Assembly: GCA_030271555.1 (NCBI GenBank)
Contig: JARXKQ010000098.1
Location: 1-5,493 of the forward strand
Origin: Chloroflexota bacterium
GTDB taxonomy: Bacteria; Chloroflexota; Limnocylindria; Limnocylindrales; CSP1-4
Reading direction: 5' to 3'
DNA: 5,493 nucleotides
The notes below the pieces were generated by a model, which ran no database searches, was not told where the DNA came from, and saw only the letters and a list, made by a program, of their open reading frames with translations. A program made the translations under genes and the position numbers. Below, in pieces: positions 1 to 5,257 of this stretch. Each line of letters begins with the position of its first letter. Positions within the stretch are counted from its first letter, which is position 1.

Positions 1-793
1 GGTCGTCGGCGAGACGCTCGATCATGCCGCTGGGCCCATCGCGCAGCGCGATCAGGCCTGGCGCCGCGAGGGTGCCGGCCTGGCGCATACCGCCGCCGAG
101 CAGCTTGCGGGCGCGGCGCGCCTGCCAGATGAAGTCCTTCCGACCGACCACCATGGATCCGACTGGACAGGCCAGGCCTTTCGACAGGCAGAAGGAGGCC
201 GAGTCGGCCGGAGCGAGCAGCTCCTTGACCGTGGTGTTCAGCGCGACCGCGGCGTTGAAGATGCGCGCCCCGTCGACGTGGAGTGGCACACCACCGTCGT
301 GCGCCACCTTGCCGACCGCGGCGACGTAATCGGCCGGCAGTGGCTGGGCCATCGAGTCGGAATGGGTGTTTTCCAGCATGACCAGCGAGGTCAGCGGCTC
401 GTGCACGTCCTTGGGGTTGCGCCACGCGCGCCGGATTTCGTCGAGGTTCATCCGCCCGCGGTCGTCCCAGGGCAGCAGCTTCATCGACGCGCCGACGACA
501 ACGGCGTAGTTGGCCGCCTCGTGGGCGAACGAGTGAGCGCCGTTGCCCGCGATGAGCTCGCCGCCGCGCGGCACCTGGGCCATGATCGAAACGAGGTTGC
601 CCATCGTGCCGCTCGCGACGAAGAGCGCGGCCTCTTTCCCGGTCAGCTCCGCGGCGCGCTCCTCGAGGGCGATCACCGTGGGGTCGTCGCCAAAGACGTC
701 ATCACCGAGCGGCGCTTCGACCATTGAGCGGCGCATCTCGGGCGACGGCTGGGTGACGGTGTCGGAACGGAGGTCGATCAGTCGGTCGTTCAT
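1..793 (-). CDS. ltaE: Low-specificity L-threonine aldolase, N-terminal 264 residues (partial at window edge)
   Basis: PLP-dependent fold-type I enzyme that cleaves L-threonine and L-allo-threonine to glycine and acetaldehyde in the cytoplasm. Translating the minus strand from ATG 793 gives an open frame to the left edge. Visible family marks are RSDTVT (residues 9-14), SGTMGN (61-66, cofactor phosphate region), the active-site His in NGAHSF (H87), ENTH (141-144), HVDGAR (172-177, with the Asp that contacts the PLP ring nitrogen and the following Arg), and SKGLACPVGS with K205 as the Schiff-base lysine. The family is usually about 340 residues, so roughly 75-80 C-terminal residues lie outside the window. 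The ATG is chosen because the conserved RSDT block normally sits within the first dozen residues. There is no Shine-Dalgarno sequence; a TATACT hexamer ends 9 nt upstream, suggesting a leaderless or nearly leaderless mRNA. The gene is divergent from tRNA-Asp. No missing key residue is seen in the visible part. Confidence 0.95.
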   Translation of the reverse strand, partial: MNDRLIDLRSDTVTQPSPEMRRSMVEAPLGDDVFGDDPTVIALEERAAELTGKEAALFVASGTMGNLVSIMAQVPRGGELIAGNGAHSFAHEAANYAVVVGASMKLLPWDDRGRMNLDEIRRAWRNPKDVHEPLTSLVMLENTHSDSMAQPLPADYVAAVGKVAHDGGVPLHVDGARIFNAAVALNTTVKELLAPADSASFCLSKGLACPVGSMVVGRKDFIWQARRARKLLGGGMRQAGTLAAPGLIALRDGPSGMIERLADD

Positions 794-802
794 GGGCTGC
801 CG

Positions 803-808
803 AGTATA
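803..808 (-). promoter_or_regulatory. -10 element of the threonine aldolase promoter (TATACT)
   Basis: On the minus strand TATACT occupies 808 to 803, a 5/6 match to the bacterial -10 consensus. Nine bases separate it from ATG 793, so transcription would begin at or within a few bases of the start codon. No TTGACA-like -35 is present at 16-18 bp spacing and no extended TGn is seen. The leaderless reading is inference from spacing and from the same arrangement at the other two start sites of the window. Confidence 0.55.
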
Positions 809-827
809 GGTCGCGCAAGGGGGAACT

Positions 828-840
828 CAGCCCGAGGCTG
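828..840. repeat. Short inverted repeat between divergent promoters
   Basis: CAGCC-CGA-GGCTG is a perfect 5-bp inverted repeat with a 3-base centre. It lies between the aldolase -10 and the tRNA-Asp -10 and its right end overlaps the TG of the tRNA extended -10. It could be an operator-like site or chance; at this GC content a 5-bp repeat alone is weak evidence. Confidence 0.3.
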
Positions 841-847
841 GTATGCT
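839..847 (+). promoter_or_regulatory. Extended -10 promoter element for tRNA-Asp (TGGTATGCT)
   Basis: TGG followed by TATGCT forms an extended -10 element. The hexamer ends 15 nt before the tRNA 5' end, which predicts a start near 853-855 and a short 5' leader of about 9 nt for RNase P removal. No -35 consensus is found 17 bp upstream, which fits an extended -10 promoter. It is back to back with the aldolase promoter at 803-808. Confidence 0.55.
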
Positions 848-862
848 CACCGACCGCTGCTC

Positions 863-939
863 GGGCCCGTGGTGTAGCGGCCAAACATGCCAGCCTGTCA
901 CGCTGGAGATCGCCGGTTCGAATCCGGTCGGGCCCGCCA
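863..939 (+). tRNA. tRNA-Asp (anticodon GTC), CCA encoded
   Basis: A full cloverleaf can be folded by hand. The 7-bp acceptor stem pairs 863-869 (GGGCCCG) with 929-935. T8 and G9 are at 870-871. The D stem pairs 872-875 with 885-888. The anticodon stem pairs 890-894 (CCAGC) with 902-906 (GCTGG) and encloses loop CTGTCAC with anticodon GTC at 897-899. The variable loop is 907-911. The T arm pairs 912-916 with 924-928 around TTCGAAT, with one G-T pair at its base. Position 936 is the discriminator G, as expected for tRNA-Asp, and CCA at 937-939 is encoded. No mismatches disrupt the stems, so the gene should be functional. No rho-independent terminator is evident just downstream. Confidence 0.97.
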
Positions 940-985
940 GTCCCCTCTGCGATGCGCCACGGACCTCGTCTGATCACGCGCAGAT

Positions 986-1003
986 GTCGGCCATATCGTC
1001 ACC
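986..1003 (+). repeat. Left arm of an 18-bp imperfect inverted repeat
   Basis: Bases 986-1003 are the reverse complement of 1140-1157 at 17 of 18 positions: 13 consecutive pairs (GTCGGCCATATCG), one T-T mismatch (999 against 1144), then 4 more pairs (CACC with GGTG). A further GCGC pairing (978-981 with 1162-1165) continues outward across a 4x4 internal loop. The arms enclose 136 bp. A 13-bp exact inverted match within about 250 bp is very unlikely by chance. Confidence 0.75.
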
Positions 1004-1139
1004 GAGCGGTCTAAACGGCGGCGTGGGTTGACGTTTACGAAGTCGGGACTATCCGGGCGTCGGATCTCGTGCGCGAAGCAAGGCCACTGGGACTGGCTGG
1101 GCCCACGCGGGCAAGGACGGGAGCGTCGTTATCCCACCT

Positions 1140-1157
1140 GGTGTCGATATGGCCGAC
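1140..1157 (-). repeat. Right arm of the 18-bp imperfect inverted repeat
   Basis: This is the partner of 986-1003 in opposite orientation, lying about 30 bp beyond the 3' end of the deacetylase gene. The loop side contains a nested 7-bp pairing (GCGTGGG at 1021-1027 with CCCACGC at 1102-1108), so a transcript of the interval could fold into a long, interrupted hairpin. The core GATATGG is also found in the divergent promoter at 2072-2078. Confidence 0.75.
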
Positions 1158-1170
1158 GCGGGCGCCCCCT

Positions 1171-1187
1171 TAACCGCCGCTCGGTTA
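1171..1187 (-). terminator. Hairpin just past the deacetylase stop, possible weak terminator
   Basis: TAACCG and CGGTTA form a perfect 6-bp inverted repeat around a 5-base loop, starting one base past the TAG stop of the deacetylase (1189-1191). No U-run follows on the minus strand (the next bases are AGGGGGCGCCC), so it is not a canonical rho-independent terminator. It may act as a 3' stabilising hairpin or may be incidental. Its right half also pairs with 1001-1009, which would compete with the hairpin. Confidence 0.3.
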
Positions 1188-1188
1188 C

Positions 1189-2061
1189 CTAGTGACGTAG
1201 GCCCGCGAACAGGTCATCTTCCCGCAACCGAACGCCGGTGCGCGAAACCTTGAGCGTGAACTCCTCGCCGGGCATCAGCTCGCGCCAGTCGTCCTGGGTC
1301 AGCGCCAGGAAGAAGCCATCCGCCGGCAACTGGGTGACGTGCTCGCGCAGAGCGGCGATCTTGTTGGGGATCCACTGCGCGATATCGATCGTCGTCGTGA
1401 CCGGTCCCTGCGCGTCGGCCATCTTCTGCATGAAGGCCTCGCGCTCCGCCTTCTGCTCCGCGGTCTCCTCGTCCGTGCCGCTCCACCACGACTTGACGCC
1501 GCGCTCCTCCGCGCGCTTCTGGACCTCTTCCCGCCGCCGACTTCCGCCCGCTGTCTCATACAGCTTGAGCGGCGCATCTGGCTCGCCGGCGGTGGCCTCG
1601 AACGCGGCCTTCGCGATGAGCGCGGCGCGGATGTGGTCGGGGTGGCCGTAGCCGCCGAAGTCGTTGTAACCGACGATCACCTGCGGCTTGACCTCACGCA
1701 CGATCTCCAGCAGGCGCTGCGTCGCCTCGTCGAGGCTGGCTTGCCAGAACGTGCCGGGCAGGTCGTTCTCCGGGGTGCCCATCATGCCGCTGTCGATGTA
1801 GCCCAGCCGGCGTGACTCGATCGCCGGGTGCAGCGCGGCCAGCGCCCTTTTCAGCTCGTCGGCGCGGATCTCGCCCAGCTTGGCGTGGTTCTCTGGCGTG
1901 TCCATGTCCTTGACGACGATCTCACCTTGTTCGCCGCCGGTGCAGGTGGCGCAAACCACCCGCGCGCCTTGCGCCGCGTAGCGCGCCATGACGCCGCCCG
2001 TGCCGATTGTCTCGTCGTCGGGGTGGGCGTGAACGAGCAGGAGAGTCAGGGGAGTAGCCAC
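1189..2061 (-). CDS. PIG-L/LmbE family zinc deacetylase, MshB/Mca-like
   Basis: This 290-residue protein (from GTG 2061) belongs to the GlcNAc-PI de-N-acetylase superfamily, metal-dependent enzymes that remove acetyl or acyl groups from amino sugars; MshB and Mca act in mycothiol synthesis and turnover. The N-terminal AHPDDE motif gives H13, D15, D16 and E17, the same numbering as the zinc ligands and general base of mycobacterial MshB. GGYGHPDH supplies Y138, H140 and H143, matching MshB Y142, H144 and H147 with a 4-residue offset. DSGMMGTP (91-98) and the C-terminal EDDLFAGL also recall MshB/Mca. The GTG is preferred over the upstream ATG at 2109, which would add 16 non-conserved residues and overlap the divergent gene. 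No Shine-Dalgarno sequence is seen; a TATCAT -10 ends 8 nt upstream. The true substrate is unknown: it could be a low-molecular-weight thiol precursor, a thiol conjugate or another amino sugar. Confidence 0.9.
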   Translation of the reverse strand: MATPLTLLLVHAHPDDETIGTGGVMARYAAQGARVVCATCTGGEQGEIVVKDMDTPENHAKLGEIRADELKRALAALHPAIESRRLGYIDSGMMGTPENDLPGTFWQASLDEATQRLLEIVREVKPQVIVGYNDFGGYGHPDHIRAALIAKAAFEATAGEPDAPLKLYETAGGSRRREEVQKRAEERGVKSWWSGTDEETAEQKAEREAFMQKMADAQGPVTTTIDIAQWIPNKIAALREHVTQLPADGFFLALTQDDWRELMPGEEFTLKVSRTGVRLREDDLFAGLRH

Positions 2062-2069
2062 GGGTGCCG

Positions 2070-2075
2070 ATGATA
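2070..2075 (-). promoter_or_regulatory. -10 element of the deacetylase promoter (TATCAT)
   Basis: On the minus strand TATCAT spans 2075 to 2070 and is followed by 8 bases and then GTG 2061, predicting a leaderless transcript. No -35 match is visible at the right spacing, where the sequence is already inside the divergent reductase gene. It shares bases 2074-2075 with the -10 of the opposite promoter. Confidence 0.5.
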
Positions 2076-2079
2076 TGGT
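2071..2079 (+). promoter_or_regulatory. Extended -10 element of the reductase promoter (TGATATGGT)
   Basis: TGA followed by TATGGT forms an extended -10 whose hexamer ends 8 nt before ATG 2088, again predicting a leaderless mRNA. The 8-base gap contains no Shine-Dalgarno-like sequence. A -35 would fall in the deacetylase coding region, and none is recognisable. The position supports ATG 2088 over the in-frame GTG 2064 and ATG 2070, which lie upstream of or inside the promoter element. Confidence 0.5.
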
Positions 2080-2087
2080 CCCGGCCG

Positions 2088-2897
2088 ATGACCGACCGAA
2101 AAGACGCACGCCAGCCGTGGGCGCTCATCCTTGGCGCCAGCAGCGGGTTCGGTGAGGCGACGGCCATCACGTTAGCGGCGGCCGGCTACGACATCTGCGG
2201 CGTCCACCTCGATCGCCGCCAGGGCATGGCGCACGTCGACGGGATCAAGGCGCAGATCGAGGCCCACGGCCGCAAGGCGCTTTTCTTCAACGGCAATGCT
2301 GCCGACGATGACAACCGAGCCAACGTCGTCGCGGAATTGAAGGCGGCGGTGGGTGCGGGCGGCTACGTCCGCGTGATGCTCCACTCGCTCGCGTTCGGCA
2401 CGCTGAAGCCGTATCTGACGCCGGACGCCGACTCAGGGATCACGCGCAAGAACATGGAGATGACGCTCGACGTCATGGCCAACTCGCTCGTCTACTGGGC
2501 GCAGGCCGTGTGGCGCGCCGGGCTCTTTAGCGATGGCTCGAAGATCTACGCGATGACCTCCGAGGGTTCCTCGCGCGTCATCCCGTCATACGGCGCAGTG
2601 AGTGCCGCCAAGAGTGCCCTGGAGTCGAACTGCCGCCAGCTGGCGATGGAGTTCGCCAAGCTGCGCAGCGGCGTGACCGTGAACGCCATCCGGGCCGGCG
2701 TCACCAAGACCCCGGCGCTGATGCAGCTGCCAGAGGCGCAGGACCTGATCGATCACGCGCTGCGGCGCAACCCCATGGGCCGCCTCGCGTCCGTTGATGA
2801 CGTCGCCCAGGCAATCGTGGCGTTCTCCGGCGAAGGCACGCACTGGCTGACCGGCAACGTCCTGGGTGTGGACGGCGGCGAGCTCGTAACCGGCTAA
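2088..2897 (+). CDS. Enoyl-ACP-reductase-like short-chain dehydrogenase (FabL/FabI type)
   Basis: This 269-residue Rossmann-fold oxidoreductase probably reduces the trans-2-enoyl chain on ACP (or CoA) with NAD(P)H in the last step of a fatty-acid elongation cycle, or acts on a similar enoyl substrate. The nucleotide-binding loop is GASSGFG (16-22). HSLAFG (99-104) resembles the HSxxF motif of enoyl reductases. The active site is Y168-x6-K175, the spacing of FabI/FabL rather than the YxxxK of classical SDRs. The upstream position that is Tyr in FabI is Ser here (S158), as in Bacillus FabL. NAIRAGVTKTPAL (199-211) and the terminal GNVLGVDGG (256-264) complete the fold. ATG 2088 is chosen because an extended -10 overlaps the alternative starts. 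The gene diverges from the deacetylase and its TAA shares bases with the stop of the convergent transporter gene. A different SDR activity cannot be excluded. Confidence 0.88.
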   Translation: MTDRKDARQPWALILGASSGFGEATAITLAAAGYDICGVHLDRRQGMAHVDGIKAQIEAHGRKALFFNGNAADDDNRANVVAELKAAVGAGGYVRVMLHSLAFGTLKPYLTPDADSGITRKNMEMTLDVMANSLVYWAQAVWRAGLFSDGSKIYAMTSEGSSRVIPSYGAVSAAKSALESNCRQLAMEFAKLRSGVTVNAIRAGVTKTPALMQLPEAQDLIDHALRRNPMGRLASVDDVAQAIVAFSGEGTHWLTGNVLGVDGGELVTG

Positions 2898-5227
2898 GGC
2901 GCGTAGCCCGTTAGCTCAATGTAGGCTTGGCCGTTCAGGGCCTGCCCGGCATGCGTCGCCTGGACGTTCTGCGATCCCTCCCAGTACACGACCCCGGTCG
3001 TAAGGCGCGTATCTAGCTCCTGGTCCAGTACGGTCGGCGTCAAGTCGATCTGGAGCTGTTCGGCAGGCACCTCGATCGTCCACTCAATGGGATAGTCCGC
3101 GCCGGTTTGCGGGCTCGTCCATGTTGAGCGTGAGGTGAGCGTGAACTGCTCGCGCTCGAGGTGCGTGACGGTGCCGTCAGCGCCCACGAGCGTGCCGTAG
3201 ATGAGCGGGTACGTGCCGTCCGCGGCGCGCACCCGGGAAATCGTCAGGTCCGTGCCGTCGCCCAGGTTGACGGCGAACCAGTCCCAGCCGCCGCCACCCA
3301 CCGCGATGAAGTCGCCCCATTGATGGTCGAACCATGCTTGGCCGCTGACTTCAAATGATTGGCCGCCGATCGTGAGCGTGCCGCTCGCCGTCATGCGCGG
3401 CCGGGAGTAGTAGTACGACGAGCCGGCACTTCCGAAATCGACCCAGCCCTGGCCGAAATGAAGAATGGCGGCCGGGCGAGAGTCGGTCATGGTCAGATCC
3501 ACGCCGAAGCTGCTTGCCTGGGCGCTCATGCCATCGGTTCCGCCCAGCCCCGCCATCTCCCACGGCTGGGCGTTGGCATCGATCAGACCCGTGTCGGTCG
3601 AGCCGTGGATGCGCAGGTCAAACCCGGTGTCGGTCGAGACGTCCACCTGCGGCCCGATCTCCGAGCGCTGCTCATACGCGAACCTGTTGCCCGTCTCGTC
3701 GGTCAGCGCGAAATGGGATGCCAACGAGACGGGGAAGGCGCCACGCTCCGCCCGGAAGACCACGAACTCGAAGCCGTAGTGACGGTTGTCCTGGGTCTGC
3801 AGGTGGCCGGTGTAGTACCACCACTCGGTAAGTCGGTCGTGGGCAGCTTCGTCGGTAGGAAATACCGCCGGCTGTGGGTCGGCCGGCCGATCCGGGCTGG
3901 CTGAGGCAGGCGGGATGGTCGGATGCTGCGCCGGTGGGTTGGAGATCAACCGACCCGACGAATCGCAGCCCAGCGCCAGCGACGCGATCACCAGTAGTGC
4001 CGCTAGGGGCGGCAGAAGTCGCTTGAGGCGGGCGGGCATCCACCAGTTGACGTTGCCCAGCAGACGCATGGCGGATGGCACGAGCAGCGCCCTGACCAGC
4101 GTTGCGTCCAGGGCCACGGCGATGGCCACGCCCAGGCCCAGCGCCTTGATCAGCACGATGTCGGCGAACGCGAAGGAGCCCGCGACCACGACCACGATCA
4201 TCGCCGCGCTGGTCACGATCCGGCCGCTGCGCTCCATGCCGCGCGCCACGGCCTCGCGGTTGTCGCCGGTCCGGTCGTAGACCTCCTTCATGCGCGACAG
4301 CATGAACACCTCGTAGTCCATCGAGAGGCCGAACAGGACGCAGAACAGGATGACCGGCAGCGTCGTCTCGACAAAGCCCAGCGGCTGGAAGCCGAGCAGC
4401 GCCGACAGGTTGCCGTCCTGGAAGATCCAGACCAGTGCGCCGAATGACGCGCTCAGCGACAGCGCGTTGACGACGATCGCCTTCAACGGCAGCACAACGG
4501 AGCGGAGCAGCACGAAGAGCACGAGATATGTCGACACGAGGATGAACGCTGCGGATCTTGGGAAGTCGGCCGCGATCCGGTTGACGACGTCTCTTACCTC
4601 GGCTGCGCCGCCGCCGACCAGGACACTGACGCCCTGCGGCGGAGCGAGGCTCGAACCTGGATCGCGCAGGTCGGCGACGAGCTGCAGTGCCTCCGGCTGG
4701 TTGGGTCCGTATGGCGTGTAAACAGTGAACGCCGCCAGGTCACCGCTGGTCGTTTGGTCCAGGACATTGCGCACGAACCTGTCCGCTGGACCGCCCGGCG
4801 CGCCGTAGATCAGCTGGTATTGCTCGCGCGATAGCCGCGAGTCCACGTCAACCATGCCCGTGACGCGGTTGACGCGTGGATCGCCGGCAAGCTCGCGCGA
4901 GTAGTCGTACAGCAGGCCAACGTTGGCCGGGTCGGTCACCGGGCCGTTCGTCTTGACCGCGAGGATGAGCGGCGCGAACTCGCCTTCGCCAAACTCGCGG
5001 GCGAGCAGGTCATACGCCTGCCGCGACGGAACGGTCGCTGGCAGGATCGTCGCGTCGGGCGCGTTGAAGCGAACATGCAGGAATGGCGTGCCCAGCAGCA
5101 GCAGCACGAGCAGCGTCGGCACGAAGAAGAGCAGCGGCCGCGCCATGACGCGCCGCGCGAGCCGCGCCCAAGCCCCTTCGGCGCCGGGTGCCGGCGGAGC
5201 TTCCGGCAGCCCGACTCGCTTGCGCAA
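2894..5227 (-). CDS. MMPL transporter C-terminal half fused to a CrtC/AttH lipocalin-like domain (downstream part of a frameshifted gene)
   Basis: Residues are numbered from TTG 5227, a formal start only, since homology continues upstream in another frame. Residues 1-396 are the second half of an RND-superfamily MMPL exporter: TM7 (about 31-50), an extracytoplasmic domain (51-220), TM8-TM9 (226-269), the signature GLSMDYEVFMLSR (300-312), then TM11-TM12 (338-385). MMPL proteins normally end near NWWMP (394-398). Here the frame runs on into a hydrophobic segment with a lipobox-like end (404-421), a Pro/Ala/Ser-rich linker (422-456), and a CrtC/AttH-like domain (457-777) with TEWWYYTGH (467-475), SYYYSRPR (604-611), WFDHQWG (632-638), GWDWF (647-651), YWEG (748-751) and ELTGY (771-775). 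MMPL proteins export lipids or other hydrophobic compounds. CrtC hydrates carotenoid ends, while AttH-type relatives are mostly uncharacterised envelope proteins. The TAG stop overlaps the reductase stop. Confidence 0.88.
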   Translation of the reverse strand: MRKRVGLPEAPPAPGAEGAWARLARRVMARPLLFFVPTLLVLLLLGTPFLHVRFNAPDATILPATVPSRQAYDLLAREFGEGEFAPLILAVKTNGPVTDPANVGLLYDYSRELAGDPRVNRVTGMVDVDSRLSREQYQLIYGAPGGPADRFVRNVLDQTTSGDLAAFTVYTPYGPNQPEALQLVADLRDPGSSLAPPQGVSVLVGGGAAEVRDVVNRIAADFPRSAAFILVSTYLVLFVLLRSVVLPLKAIVVNALSLSASFGALVWIFQDGNLSALLGFQPLGFVETTLPVILFCVLFGLSMDYEVFMLSRMKEVYDRTGDNREAVARGMERSGRIVTSAAMIVVVVAGSFAFADIVLIKALGLGVAIAVALDATLVRALLVPSAMRLLGNVNWWMPARLKRLLPPLAALLVIASLALGCDSSGRLISNPPAQHPTIPPASASPDRPADPQPAVFPTDEAAHDRLTEWWYYTGHLQTQDNRHYGFEFVVFRAERGAFPVSLASHFALTDETGNRFAYEQRSEIGPQVDVSTDTGFDLRIHGSTDTGLIDANAQPWEMAGLGGTDGMSAQASSFGVDLTMTDSRPAAILHFGQGWVDFGSAGSSYYYSRPRMTASGTLTIGGQSFEVSGQAWFDHQWGDFIAVGGGGWDWFAVNLGDGTDLTISRVRAADGTYPLIYGTLVGADGTVTHLEREQFTLTSRSTWTSPQTGADYPIEWTIEVPAEQLQIDLTPTVLDQELDTRLTTGVVYWEGSQNVQATHAGQALNGQAYIELTGYAP
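2897..3859 (-). other. CrtC/AttH-like lipocalin-type domain within the fusion
   Basis: Residues 457-777 of the fusion are about 320 residues long, a full-length size for stand-alone secreted members of the carotenoid 1,2-hydratase/AttH family, so the domain appears complete. The order of motifs (TEWWYYTGH, SYYYSRPR, WFDHQWG, GWDWF, YWEG, ELTGY) follows the family, which forms two lipocalin-like beta barrels. Whether it catalyses hydration or only binds a hydrophobic ligand cannot be told from sequence. No other carotenoid gene is visible in the window, so AttH-like ligand handling is at least as likely as CrtC activity. Confidence 0.85.
3965..4039 (-). other. Embedded lipoprotein-type signal peptide at the fusion junction
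   Basis: Residues 397-421 begin with an internal Met (ATG 4039), carry R400, K402 and R403, a hydrophobic stretch (404-420), and end LALGC, with Cys421 encoded at 3965-3967. This fits the general bacterial lipobox pattern (hydrophobic -4 and -3, small -1, Cys +1), although Leu at -2 is not the commonest choice. No Shine-Dalgarno sequence or -10 element precedes ATG 4039, so an independent lipoprotein gene is not supported. The segment may be a 13th transmembrane helix, a cleavable lipidation site, or both. Confidence 0.65.
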
Positions 5228-5257
5228 CCTGTCGCGGACCCGCGTCGGAAATGCATC

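Larger units (their letters stand above)
940..1188. other. Non-coding stretch between tRNA-Asp and the deacetylase gene
   Basis: This 249-bp interval has no credible coding frame; the only overlapping open frame is a spurious one running through the tRNA. It holds the long-range inverted repeat at 986-1003 and 1140-1157, a nested 7-bp pairing (1021-1027 with 1102-1108), a 9-bp pairing between 1001-1009 and 1177-1185, and a compact hairpin just past the deacetylase stop codon (1171-1187). It could encode a structured RNA, a small non-autonomous repeat element, or paired protein-binding sites; the sequence alone does not decide. Confidence 0.6.

Noticed and set aside
278..727. Plus-strand open frame of 149 codons opposite the threonine aldolase
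   Set aside because: The opposite strand encodes the conserved aldolase with all active-site motifs; the plus-strand product resembles nothing and has no start signal.
863..1110. tRNA-Asp 3' end as an integrase attachment site with a nearby repeat
   Set aside because: The only nearby similarity is GGGCCC at about 1099-1104, part of the common acceptor-stem sequence; no copy of the T arm or 3' end is repeated and no integrase is present.
1339..1815. Plus-strand open frame of 158 codons opposite the deacetylase
   Set aside because: It is antisense to the MshB/Mca-like gene, with composition and repeats typical of a mirror frame.
2064..2087. GTG 2064 or ATG 2070 as the start of the reductase
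   Set aside because: Both lie upstream of or inside the extended -10 element at 2071-2079, and the extra residues are not part of the SDR fold.
2062..2109. Upstream ATG 2109 as the start of the deacetylase
   Set aside because: It would add 16 residues unlike the family N-terminus, overlap the divergent reductase start, and lie upstream of the -10 element; GTG 2061 matches MshB numbering.
3359..3904. Long plus-strand open frame of 181 codons opposite the CrtC/AttH-like domain
   Set aside because: It is low-complexity and rich in Arg, Ala and Val, has no recognisable motif, and lies entirely antisense to a strongly motif-supported domain; a typical shadow in GC-rich DNA.
2894..4039. Independent lipoprotein gene starting at ATG 4039
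   Set aside because: There is no stop codon ending the transporter frame, no Shine-Dalgarno sequence and no -10 element just upstream. It is kept as a hypothesis in the findings but not annotated as a separate CDS.
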